Source of the DNA: an uncultured Oceanobacillus sp.
GTDB lineage: Bacteria > Bacillota > Bacilli > Bacillales > Amphibacillaceae
Assembly: GCA_938004015.1 (NCBI GenBank)
Contig: CALKWU010000112.1
Span: 1-11,921, forward strand
DNA: 11,921 nt
Direction of reading: 5' to 3'
Shown: positions 1 through 5,838 of the stretch, in pieces
Position numbering within the stretch: the stretch's first letter is position 1
How the letters are laid out: the number at the start of each line of letters is the position of its first letter
Made by a program: the position numbers and the translations under genes
The notes under the pieces: model-generated
What the model saw: the letters and a program-made list of their open reading frames with translations, nothing else
What the model was told of the DNA's origin: nothing
Database searches by the model: none

Positions 1-296
1 CTATCAGCTACTACTTCCGTTACATAAACCATTTTTCCATCTTGGTCTTCATATCTTCGTGTCTGTAAACGGCCATCTACACCAATAAGACTCCCTTTTT
101 TCATGAAGTTGGCAAGGTTTTCCGCTTGACGACGCCAGGCAACACAATTGATGAAGTCCGCCTCACGTTCTCCATGTTGATTGGAAAAAGGACGGTTCAC
201 CGCTATATTGAAATTGGCTACTGCGACTCCACTTGGCGTATAGCGCAAATCAGGATCCCTTGTCAACCTGCCTACTAAGACGACACGATTCAACAT
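1..296 (-). CDS. ssb: Single-stranded DNA-binding protein, C-terminus cut off by the window edge
   Basis: SSB coats single-stranded DNA as an OB-fold tetramer during replication, repair and recombination. Translating from the ATG at 296 gives 98 residues before the left edge. It opens with MLNRVVLVGRLTRDPDLRY, followed by the OB-fold signature region FINCVAWRRQAENLANF (about residues 48-64) and GSLIGVDGRLQTR (about 68-80), which is typical of Bacillus SsbA. The flexible linker and acidic C-terminal tip, which bind partner proteins in this family, lie outside the window. The start is supported by AAGGAGTGG at 302-310, which begins right after the rpsF stop. The 15-nt gap implies co-transcription with rpsF, and rpsR would normally follow. 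It is missing from computed ORF lists only because it has no stop in the window. Identification is secure. Confidence 0.96.
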   Translation of the reverse strand, partial: MLNRVVLVGRLTRDPDLRYTPSGVAVANFNIAVNRPFSNQHGEREADFINCVAWRRQAENLANFMKKGSLIGVDGRLQTRRYEDQDGKMVYVTEVVAD

Positions 297-311
297 CAGA
301 ACCACTCCTTA

Positions 312-599
312 TTATTGTTCATCTCGAATTGCCATATGACGGATAATGTCATCGGAGTACTTCGCTTGACGGTCGAATTCACGAACCGCTTCATCATTAC
401 TTGTGAAGTTCACGACAACATAGTATCCATCACGATATTCATTGATTTCATAAGCAAGGCGACGCTTGCCCATCTCATCGACTTTTGTGATTTCCGCTCC
501 GTTATCAGTAAGGATTTTGTTGAAACGCTCGATCAATTCCTTTTGCGCTTCTTCCTCCATGTCCGGGCGGATGATATACATGATTTCATATTTTCTCAT
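312..599 (-). CDS. rpsF: 30S ribosomal protein S6
   Basis: S6 is a small-subunit protein that binds 16S rRNA as a heterodimer with S18 in the platform. The 95-residue product has the expected length. It begins with the family signature RKYEIMYIIRPDMEEE and carries the core strands GKRRLAYEINEYRDGYYVVVNF (split about residues 44-65), ending in a short acidic tail. The start is fixed by AAGGAGGTG at 606-614, with 8 nt between GGAGG and the ATG. It is the first gene of an rpsF-ssb-(rpsR) operon transcribed leftward, with a promoter at 689-717. The leader at 600-682 can form a structure that pairs with this ribosome binding site, which fits the known feedback control of rpsF by S6:S18. Nothing is unusual in the protein itself. 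Confidence 0.98.
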   Translation of the reverse strand: MRKYEIMYIIRPDMEEEAQKELIERFNKILTDNGAEITKVDEMGKRRLAYEINEYRDGYYVVVNFTSNDEAVREFDRQAKYSDDIIRHMAIRDEQ

Positions 600-682
600 C
601 CGTTACACCTCCTTTTGGTCTTAGCGGCTTCCAACGGTTGTCGAAAGCAAGGAGCAATTTCATAAAATGTAATTACTCACGA
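600..682 (-). promoter_or_regulatory. Candidate S6:S18-binding autoregulatory leader of rpsF
   Basis: Read on the minus strand, the untranslated leader contains GCTTTC (648-643) that can pair with GGAAGC (632-627), six pairs including one G-U. This closes a 10-nt loop, GACAACCGTT, that holds a CCG. Immediately outside it, CTCCTT (654-649) is complementary to AAGGAG (614-609) in the rpsF Shine-Dalgarno, so an outer helix would mask the ribosome binding site. Feedback by the S6:S18 complex on an rpsF leader with a CCG-containing motif is established in other bacteria. That this is the same motif is my inference from position, the CCG and the pairing; I could not run a covariance model. Confidence 0.6.
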
Positions 683-688
683 TACATT

Positions 689-717
689 ATTATATCAAAA
701 TGTTATCTTATTAACAA
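689..717 (-). promoter_or_regulatory. SigA promoter of rpsF-ssb, extended -10
   Basis: On the minus strand the -35 is TTGTTA (717-712). After a 17-nt spacer comes a perfect TATAAT (694-689), preceded by TGA and so giving an extended -10 (TGnTATAAT). Transcription should start near 682, leaving an rpsF leader of about 83 nt. Confidence 0.82.
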
Positions 718-744
718 GGTTTTCAGAGATCCTTTTTCTATCAT

Positions 745-1845
745 TTACACGTTAAAGCGGAAATGGATGACATCACCGTCTTGGACGACGTAATCTTTTC
801 CTTCCAAACGGATTTTTCCTTTTTCTCTTGCATTGGTCATGGAACCGACTTCCAATAAATCCTCATAGGATACCGTTTCAGCACGGATAAACCCTCGTTC
901 GAAATCACTATGGATAATTCCGGCAGCTTCAGGTGCCTTCATTCCTTTTTTGAACGTCCAAGCACGGACTTCCTGTTCGCCAGCGGTAAAATACGTACCT
1001 AAACCTAATAAACGGTAGGAAGCTTTGATCAGCTTGTCCAAACCCGACTCCTCGATACCCAACTCTGCCAAGAACATTTCCTTTTCTTCCGGTTCGAGTT
1101 CGGCAATCTCCTCTTCAATTTTTGCACAAACAGTAATTACTTCTGCATTTTCCTTTTCAGCATACGCAATGACTTTTTGCACATTTTCATTGGATAACGG
1201 ATCCGTCACTTCGTCTTCTCCGATGTTTGCTACGTATAGCATTGGCTTTCTTGTCAAAAGATGTAAACCTTTGACGATTTTTTCCTCATCTTCATTAAAT
1301 TCGACGGTTCTTGCCGGTCGATCATTCTCTAATGCTTCCTTTAATTTTTTCAACACTTCAAATTCTTGCAACGATTCTTTATTTTTCTGTCTGGCAAGTT
1401 TTTCCACCCGCTCATAGCGTTTATCGATCGTTTCCAAATCTGCTAAAATCAATTCCAAATTGATCGTTTCGATATCATCGATTGGGTCGACTTTACCGGA
1501 AACGTGAGTAATATTTTCATCATCAAAACATCGGACAACCTGACAGATGGCATCCACTTGACGGATATGGGAGAGGAATTGATTTCCAAGCCCTTCTCCT
1601 TTACTTGCTCCTTTTACAATTCCTGCAATATCCGTAAATTCAAAAGCAGTCGGCACGGTTTTTTTCGGTTTTACAAGTTCTGTCAATTTATTCAACCGTT
1701 CATCGGGAACTTCCACCACGCCAACGTTCGGGTCGATCGTTGCGAAGGGGTAATTCGCCGCCTCAACGCCCGCACGGGTAATTGCATTAAATAACGTGGA
1801 CTTGCCGACATTCGGCAGTCCAACGATTCCTGCTGTCAAACTCAT
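745..1845 (-). CDS. ychF: Redox-regulated ATPase / translation-associated GTPase-fold protein YchF
   Basis: YchF (OLA1/EngD family) is a universally conserved P-loop protein that binds ribosomes and hydrolyses ATP better than GTP. The 366-residue product has the G1 loop GLPNVGKS (9-16), G3 DIAG (72-75), and NIGE (207-210) in place of the usual NKxD, the change that gives the family its ATP preference. A coiled-coil-like charged stretch spans about 135-190, and a C-terminal TGS domain covers about 283-366. The open frame extends upstream to an ATG at 1938, but I chose the ATG at 1845. It gives the family N-terminus MSLTAGIVGLPNVGKS, has AAGGAGTG at 1854-1861, and the likely promoter (1894-1923) lies inside the longer frame. 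It is probably its own transcription unit. The 145-bp gap to rpsF shows no strong terminator, so some read-through into rpsF is possible. Confidence 0.97.
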   Translation of the reverse strand: MSLTAGIVGLPNVGKSTLFNAITRAGVEAANYPFATIDPNVGVVEVPDERLNKLTELVKPKKTVPTAFEFTDIAGIVKGASKGEGLGNQFLSHIRQVDAICQVVRCFDDENITHVSGKVDPIDDIETINLELILADLETIDKRYERVEKLARQKNKESLQEFEVLKKLKEALENDRPARTVEFNEDEEKIVKGLHLLTRKPMLYVANIGEDEVTDPLSNENVQKVIAYAEKENAEVITVCAKIEEEIAELEPEEKEMFLAELGIEESGLDKLIKASYRLLGLGTYFTAGEQEVRAWTFKKGMKAPEAAGIIHSDFERGFIRAETVSYEDLLEVGSMTNAREKGKIRLEGKDYVVQDGDVIHFRFNV

Positions 1846-1893
1846 TAAAGTTTCACTCCTTAAGGATTTCGTATGAACGCGTTCTTTATACCA

Positions 1894-1923
1894 ATTATAG
1901 TATAAGTCATTGCCAAATGACAA
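1894..1923 (-). promoter_or_regulatory. SigA promoter of ychF
   Basis: On the minus strand TTGTCA (1923-1918) and a perfect TATAAT (1899-1894) are separated by 18 nt, just after the intrinsic terminator at 1931-1966. The start point would be near 1887, giving a leader of about 40 nt. Confidence 0.7.
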
Positions 1924-1930
1924 AATGCTG

Positions 1931-1966
1931 AAAAACAAAAATAGGCAACTAAAATTGCCTATTTTT
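1931..1966 (-). terminator. Intrinsic terminator upstream of ychF
   Basis: A perfect 12-bp inverted repeat (1937-1948 with 1955-1966, core AATAGGCAA/TTGCCTATT) closes a 6-nt loop. Read leftward it runs into TTTTTGTTTTT. The A-rich other flank means it could also work rightward. It insulates ychF from transcription coming from the DUF951 gene. Confidence 0.8.
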
Positions 1967-2049
1967 CGATTTTGCAGCTGCGTTTTTGAATTTTGATTGG
2001 TTGTTTATGATTTTTCACGTTATTTTCTCTGCTGTTTTTCAAAATCGAA
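1965..2049 (-). repeat. Imperfect inverted repeat between DUF951 gene and ychF
   Basis: TCGATTTTGCAGC (1966-1978) is the reverse complement of GCTG (2031-2034) plus CAAAATCGA (2040-2048), interrupted by a TTTTT bulge (2035-2039). The repeat encloses about 52 nt of T-rich sequence, and GCAGCTGC (1974-1981) is itself palindromic. No coding potential is visible. It may be a structured 3' region, a small RNA or a decayed repeat; the sequence alone does not decide. Confidence 0.35.
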
Positions 2050-2056
2050 TCAATTT

Positions 2057-2093
2057 AAAACCGGGATCATATTAAGTTGATCCATGTCCCGGT
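2057..2093 (-). terminator. Probable terminator of the DUF951 gene
   Basis: On the minus strand ACCGGGA (2093-2087) pairs with TCCCGGT (2066-2060), starting inside the stop codon of the small gene and followed by a short TTTT. The T run is weak and the loop is long (20 nt), although an alternative inner stem GGATCA/TGATCC exists. The stronger hairpin at 1931-1966 may act as backup. Confidence 0.55.
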
Positions 2094-2287
2094 CATTCCG
2101 CTTTTTCAATGACTCGTTTCATTTTTTTCGTGAACTTCTTGCGTGGAAGCATGACGCTGTGATCACATCCTTGGCATTTAATCCGGATATCCATGCCCAT
2201 ACGAATGATTTTCCAACGATTTTCACCACAAGGATGGGGCTTTTTCATTTCTACGATATCGTGAAGTGCAAATTCTTTTTCGACCAA
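2093..2287 (-). CDS. DUF951 family small protein (YyzM-like), possible zinc ribbon
   Basis: This small basic protein has the DUF951 signature: DIVEMKKPHPCGENRWKIIR followed by MGMDIRIKCQGC and HSVMLPRKKF. Three cysteines and a histidine (C20, C38, C41, H43 from the start used here) look like a metal site, but that is inference; the family's function is unknown. The start is uncertain. The open frame reaches an ATG at 2305 with no ribosome binding site. An ATG at 2293 directly abuts AAAAGGGGG. The TTG at 2287 sits 6 nt after that G-rich Shine-Dalgarno and gives the usual length (64 residues), so I prefer it. A SigA-like promoter lies at 2333-2362. In many Bacilli a DUF951 gene sits just upstream of ychF, as here. 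Confidence 0.88.
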   Translation of the reverse strand: MVEKEFALHDIVEMKKPHPCGENRWKIIRMGMDIRIKCQGCDHSVMLPRKKFTKKMKRVIEKAE

Positions 2288-2332
2288 GTTCATCCCCCTT
2301 TTCATCCGTGTTAAAAATAGTAGTCAACGATT

Positions 2333-2362
2333 ATTATACATAGTTTTCCTACTTTTTTACAA
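2333..2362 (-). promoter_or_regulatory. Probable SigA promoter of the DUF951 gene
   Basis: On the minus strand TTGTAA (2362-2357), an 18-nt spacer and a perfect TATAAT (2338-2333) lie in the gap after the YkvI-like gene. The predicted start is about 40 nt before the preferred TTG codon. Confidence 0.65.
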
Positions 2363-2400
2363 TGAATGATAGATGAGTTTTAAAAACTCTATAAATTCTA

Positions 2401-3411
2401 TCAACTATTATTCCAAAGAGGATAAATGACCAATTTTACAAGAATATATAAATTCAATACCGCATATAGAGGATAGATAATCGCTATCAACTGAGAAAAG
2501 CCGATTCCACTGAATGGAAGCATGGGGAGAAGAGCAAGTGTTGCCATTTGCACAAGAGGCAGCTCATACTTTCTATTGATCCGAGTCACCATTCCTAATA
2601 ACGTTGCAGCAGCAGTTGTAAATATCGCAATCCACAACATGACCATCATAATGACGGTTATGAGCGTATCGTAATTATTTATAATTGTGAACAAAGGTAT
2701 CGGTGGCAATTCAATACCTTCAGCGACGTGGACTAAACTTGTATTGTAAAGCAATGTAATCATTCCGAGTATCAAGCCACTGGAGATTGATGAAAAATAG
2801 ATTTCCACTTTTGATTGGATACGGCTTCCAATAGCCCCTAAAACAGCGATTAAAGGGAGGATATTTAAAGAAGTGAAGGGAAATGCTGCAGTCCAATTGG
2901 ATTGATTTCGCCACTTGGACAATATCGAGATGTTTTCATCGCGAATAAAAATGATGAGGATGATGACAAGAGCCAAAATCAATAAAGGCATTAACAGTTG
3001 ATTGATATTCAATAACTCATTGATCCCTTTACTGAAAATGATGATAAGACCAATAAAGATAAAAACGATTCCCCACCAAAACGGCATGCCGATCGTTTCA
3101 AATGTCGCTCCACTTCCAGCAATCATGACAACGGTGACACTAAATAGGTAAACGAGAATCAACATATCATATACAGTTGCAAATCGTTTTCCGATCAATT
3201 GTTGTAATACTGGTAAATAGTCCGTCGTTTTCAATTGGTAACTTATTTTAAGAAGTGTGGATATACAAAGAATAAATAAAATCGTAAAAAGTAGGATAGC
3301 TAGTCCACTTCCGGCACCAAAAAATTGCCAAATTTCCCTTCCGGAAGCATAGCCTGCCCCCATGACGGTTCCTGTAATTAAAAACATGTTTCTCATGCCT
3401 GCACGGATCAT
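2401..3411 (-). CDS. YkvI-like multi-pass membrane protein (putative transporter)
   Basis: This 336-residue, very hydrophobic protein has about ten predicted membrane helices: roughly residues 8-31, 36-57, 77-104, 112-127, 137-157, 180-197, 205-229, 249-274, 285-302 and 306-330. The first helix carries GTVMGAGYASGREIWQFFG (14-32), a glycine-broken segment characteristic of the YkvI family and resembling the unwound first helix of LeuT/APC-fold transporters. The substrate is unknown, and transport is inferred only from the fold resemblance. The frame continues upstream to an ATG at 3456, but the ATG at 3411 has GGAGG (3419-3423) at 7-nt spacing, and that site would fall inside the longer reading. 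The gene diverges from yyaC. In B. subtilis I do not recall a YkvI paralogue at this position, so it is probably lineage-specific here. No clear terminator follows. Confidence 0.82.
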   Translation of the reverse strand: MIRAGMRNMFLITGTVMGAGYASGREIWQFFGAGSGLAILLFTILFILCISTLLKISYQLKTTDYLPVLQQLIGKRFATVYDMLILVYLFSVTVVMIAGSGATFETIGMPFWWGIVFIFIGLIIIFSKGINELLNINQLLMPLLILALVIILIIFIRDENISILSKWRNQSNWTAAFPFTSLNILPLIAVLGAIGSRIQSKVEIYFSSISSGLILGMITLLYNTSLVHVAEGIELPPIPLFTIINNYDTLITVIMMVMLWIAIFTTAAATLLGMVTRINRKYELPLVQMATLALLPMLPFSGIGFSQLIAIIYPLYAVLNLYILVKLVIYPLWNNS

Positions 3412-3432
3412 TATTATTCCTCCATTGACTAT

Positions 3433-3462
3433 GTATAGTTTTTTGGAATAAGCCATATACTA
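3433..3462 (+). promoter_or_regulatory. Weak candidate forespore-type promoter for yyaC
   Basis: GTATA (3433-3437) matches the -35 shared by SigF and SigG. CATATACTA (3454-3462), 16 nt further on, only partly resembles a SigG -10. No SigA-like promoter is visible before yyaC. Given the sporulation role of the gene this is plausible, but the match is poor. Confidence 0.3.
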
Positions 3463-3489
3463 TACCAATATGTTTTTGGAGGATAAGCT

Positions 3490-4110
3490 ATGAATCATAA
3501 AAAATATTCCAATGATGATCAAACGTCTTTCCGCATTTTATTTGATGAACGAAATGCTGTTGAACTGCTTACTTCTCAAATCATAACTTGGTTGCCGCGT
3601 TTTCCCCGTGAATATATTATCGTTTGTGTCGGGACGGACCGCTCCACCGGGGATGCACTCGGTCCATTGACCGGTACGCTACTCTATGGGATGAAGCCGA
3701 GGCATTTGACGGTATACGGTACGCTCCATGATCCGGTGCATGCGATGAATTTAAGCGAATATATCGATCTGATCCGTGAAAACCATCGAAGTCCTTTCAT
3801 CATTGCAGTGGATGCTTGTCTTGGTAAAACCGCATCAGTCGGACATATCATTGCCGGAGTTGGCCCTCTGAAACCCGGGGCAGCATTAAAAAAAGCTTTA
3901 CCGGAAATTGGGGATATTCATGTGACGGGTGTTGTTAATACGAGTGGTTTTATGGACCATGCCGTTTTGCAAAGCACTAGGCTTTCCATGGTGATGGATA
4001 TGGCTGAAACGATTGCGGATTCCCTGAATTTACTGGATCAAAAACTGAGCCCAAGCCTCATGCGCCCGGCTATTTTAATAGATGATGGAGAAGAAAGAAG
4101 AATGATATAG
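3490..4110 (+). CDS. yyaC: Spore protease-like protein YyaC (DUF1256)
   Basis: YyaC belongs to a sporulation-associated family whose fold resembles the germination protease Gpr and hydrogenase-maturation proteases. Its substrate is not established. The 206-residue length is normal. Conserved blocks are IIVCVGTDRSTGDALGPLTG (43-62), with putative active-site acidic residues D50 and D55, then GTLHDPVHAMNL (77-88), VDACLG (107-112) and VTGVVNTSGFMD (145-156). The start has GGAGG 7 nt upstream of the ATG. It is the only plus-strand gene in the window, diverging from the YkvI-like gene across 78 bp and converging with the DUF554 gene. Its presence is good evidence that the organism forms endospores. 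It is set off by its own terminator, which fits separate sporulation-stage control. Confidence 0.93.
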   Translation: MNHKKYSNDDQTSFRILFDERNAVELLTSQIITWLPRFPREYIIVCVGTDRSTGDALGPLTGTLLYGMKPRHLTVYGTLHDPVHAMNLSEYIDLIRENHRSPFIIAVDACLGKTASVGHIIAGVGPLKPGAALKKALPEIGDIHVTGVVNTSGFMDHAVLQSTRLSMVMDMAETIADSLNLLDQKLSPSLMRPAILIDDGEERRMI

Positions 4111-4148
4111 AAAACATCCAAATTCATGCTTGTAAATTTGGATGTTTT
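4111..4148. terminator. Bidirectional terminator between yyaC and the DUF554 gene
   Basis: A perfect 14-bp stem (4111-4124 with 4135-4148, AAAACATCCAAATT / AATTTGGATGTTTT) closes a 10-nt loop. It begins directly after the yyaC stop and lies 14 nt past the DUF554 stop. A and T runs at the two ends let it serve both converging genes. Confidence 0.85.
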
Positions 4149-4162
4149 CAGCTTTGAATGTT

Positions 4163-4867
4163 TTAGAATGAATGGTAGATATAATAGATTAAAACAATGA
4201 GCACTAATGCCGGCATTAAATTGGCGACACGGATTTCGATGATTTTCAAGAGATTCAATCCGATGGCGACAATCAGCAGACCCCCAACTGCTGTGATTTC
4301 CATGATCAACCCGTTTAATATCGTATCAGGAATCCACTTTTCAATTTGCGTTGCAAAAAGAGTAATGCCGCCTTGATAAAACACGAGCGGAATGATAGAC
4401 AATATCACTCCAAATCCTAATGTCGTTGTAAGGACAAGCGCAGTGAAGCCGTCAATAACTCCTTTTGTGATCAACACTTCATGATCGCCTCTGATTCCAC
4501 TGTCCAATGCACCGATAATGGCCATCGCACCGATGCAAAAGACCATTGTCGCCGTGATGAATCCTTGGGAAACCGTTGTTGTATCATCCGCTGTTGTGAA
4601 TTTTTGCCCGAGCCAAGTTCCAATACGATTCAAAAATTCTTCGATACGGATAAATTCACCAATGATAGCACCAAACAACAATGAGATGAGCACCATTACA
4701 ATATTTTCTGTTGAAAACGCCATTTGTAATCCGATCAACACAACAGCTAAACCTATTCCATGCATGACTGTTTCTTTGTATTTTTCCGGTATGCGTGTAA
4801 AAAACAATCCGATTATACTACCAATAACGATGAGTATTGCGTTGACCATTGTTCCGAAAAGCGCCAT
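4163..4867 (-). CDS. DUF554 family membrane protein (YdfK/YqgA-like)
   Basis: This 234-residue integral membrane protein has about seven or eight hydrophobic segments: roughly residues 5-23, 37-51, 55-73, 104-122, 138-165, 187-207 and 213-231. The family block runs FCIGAMAIIGALDSGIRGDH (110-129), followed by LITKGVIDGFTALV (132-145), with small residues and conserved D122, D128 and D139 inside or near the membrane. The function is unknown; a transport role is often assumed but not shown. The start has GAGGG (4874-4878) at 6 nt. It is commonly found beside spo0J in Bacilli. Its probable promoter (4909-4937) is overlapped by two parS sites, so Spo0J is likely to influence its expression. That regulatory link is inference. 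Confidence 0.9.
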   Translation of the reverse strand: MALFGTMVNAILIVIGSIIGLFFTRIPEKYKETVMHGIGLAVVLIGLQMAFSTENIVMVLISLLFGAIIGEFIRIEEFLNRIGTWLGQKFTTADDTTTVSQGFITATMVFCIGAMAIIGALDSGIRGDHEVLITKGVIDGFTALVLTTTLGFGVILSIIPLVFYQGGITLFATQIEKWIPDTILNGLIMEITAVGGLLIVAIGLNLLKIIEIRVANLMPALVLIVLIYYIYHSF

Positions 4868-4891
4868 GCTCTGCCCTCTTTTCTTCCGGAA

Positions 4892-4907
4892 TGTTCCACG
4901 TGGAACA
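4892..4907. other. parS: parS site 1 (perfect palindrome)
   Basis: TGTTCCACGTGGAACA is a perfect 16-bp palindrome that differs at one position from the canonical parS TGTTCCACGTGAAACA. Spo0J should load here as a CTP-dependent clamp and spread. It starts 2 bp downstream of the probable DUF554 -10 box, over the expected transcription start, and 24 bp before the DUF554 start codon. Confidence 0.9.
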
Positions 4908-4908
4908 T

Positions 4909-4937
4909 ATTATAATCGATTTTTCTATTTTGTTCCA
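4909..4937 (-). promoter_or_regulatory. Probable DUF554 promoter bracketed by parS sites
   Basis: On the minus strand a perfect TATAAT (4914-4909) has TGGAAC (4937-4932) 17 nt upstream as the best available -35. That -35 matches TTGACA at only 3 of 6 positions and lies wholly inside parS site 2. The start point would fall inside parS site 1. This is the only promoter-like sequence in the gap. Confidence 0.55.
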
Positions 4938-4946
4938 CGTGGAACA
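4931..4946. other. parS: parS site 2 (perfect palindrome)
   Basis: This is a second exact copy of TGTTCCACGTGGAACA, 39 bp (centre to centre) from site 1. It abuts the T-run of the soj-spo0J terminator and contains the putative -35 of the DUF554 promoter. Confidence 0.9.
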
Positions 4947-4947
4947 A

Positions 4948-4995
4948 TAAAAAAATCAAAAAGGAAAAGGACTAACCACTTGGAGTCAGTCCTTT
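4948..4995 (-). terminator. Intrinsic terminator of soj-spo0J
   Basis: On the minus strand AAAGGACT (4995-4988) pairs with AGTCCTTT (4973-4966) across a 14-nt loop. It is followed by TTCCTTTTTGATTTTTTT. The stem begins 3 nt past the spo0J stop. Confidence 0.85.
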
Positions 4996-4998
4996 CAT

Positions 4999-5838
4999 TC
5001 ACTTTTCCAGAAAATCAATCAGCCGTTGCAAATCGTCATCGCTGTAAAACTCGATTTCGATTTTTCCTTTTTTCTTCCCCCGTCTAATCGTGACAGGTGT
5101 TCCTAGTCGTTCGCGAAGGATGGCTTCTCTTTCCTGGATAAAAATATCTTTCTTTGGTTTTTCTCTTTTGATTGGTTTTTTATTGTTCAATTCATTCACA
5201 AGCTTTTCTACTTGCCGGACATTCAACTTTTCTTTCCGGATTCGATTGGCTAAAGGAAGCAATTCCTCTTTGTTTTTTAAGCCAATCAAAGCTTTTCCAT
5301 GACCCATTGATAGTTCGCCGTTATTGATATAAGCAATTACCTGGTCCGGTAATGTCAATAATCGCATCGTATTGGCGATGTGTGACCTGCTCTTGCCGAG
5401 ACGTTTTGATAGCTCTTCTTGTGTGATGTCCAATTCTTTCAACAAGTTTCGATAAGCGTGCGCTTCCTCGATTGGAGTCAAATCTTCCCGCTGCAAATTT
5501 TCAAGTAAAGCAAGTTCCATCATTCGTTCATCGGAAAGTTCCTGTACAACCGCAGGGATCGTTTCGAGCCCAGCTTCTTTTGCCGCCCGGAATCGCCTTT
5601 CCCCTACTACAATCTCATATCCTTTTATACTTTTCCGGACAATCAGCGGTTGGATGATCCCGTACTCCAAAATGCTTTCTTTCAATTCTTCGATCGCATC
5701 AGCGGGAAATGTCTTCCGCGGCTGATACGGATTCGGCCGACATTCATCAATTGGAATTTCTTCAATTTTGTTTTCATCTATATCAGCAAATTCAGCGGGA
5801 AAATATGCTCCTAGGCCTTTACCCAACCCTCTCGCCAC
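4999..5838 (-). CDS. spo0J: Chromosome-partitioning protein Spo0J (ParB CTPase)
   Basis: Spo0J binds parS, closes as a CTP-fuelled clamp, spreads along DNA and recruits SMC, and it regulates Soj and DnaA activity. The 279-residue product has an N-terminal Soj-interaction peptide (MARGLGKGLGAYF), CTP-binding boxes GERRFRA (79-85) and ENLQRED (113-119), a helix-turn-helix DITQEELSKRLGKSRSHIAN (137-156), and a lysine-rich C-terminal dimerisation/DNA-binding domain (about 231-279). R151 and T157 in the recognition region fit parS-type rather than Noc-type specificity. The start is GTG at 5838, inside soj, with AAGGAAG upstream. The overlap of 20 nt implies translational coupling. The three parS sites in this window are its expected targets. 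Confidence 0.97.
   Translation of the reverse strand: MARGLGKGLGAYFPAEFADIDENKIEEIPIDECRPNPYQPRKTFPADAIEELKESILEYGIIQPLIVRKSIKGYEIVVGERRFRAAKEAGLETIPAVVQELSDERMMELALLENLQREDLTPIEEAHAYRNLLKELDITQEELSKRLGKSRSHIANTMRLLTLPDQVIAYINNGELSMGHGKALIGLKNKEELLPLANRIRKEKLNVRQVEKLVNELNNKKPIKREKPKKDIFIQEREAILRERLGTPVTIRRGKKKGKIEIEFYSDDDLQRLIDFLEK

Noticed and set aside
1846..1938. 31-residue N-terminal extension of ychF starting at the ATG at 1938
   Set aside because: The likely ychF promoter falls inside it, it has no family resemblance, and the ATG at 1845 has a good ribosome binding site.
2375..2389. GAGTTTTAAAAACTC palindrome after the YkvI-like gene as a terminator
   Set aside because: It is too AT-rich, nearly loopless, and lacks a T run on the minus strand.
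3256..3265. DnaA-box-like TGTGGATA inside the YkvI-like gene
   Set aside because: A single imperfect 9-mer without neighbours or an AT-rich unwinding element is expected by chance.
4518..5087. 189-codon plus-strand frame spanning the DUF554 gene, parS sites and the spo0J 3' end
   Set aside because: It crosses two genes and a terminator in antisense and its translation has no family character.
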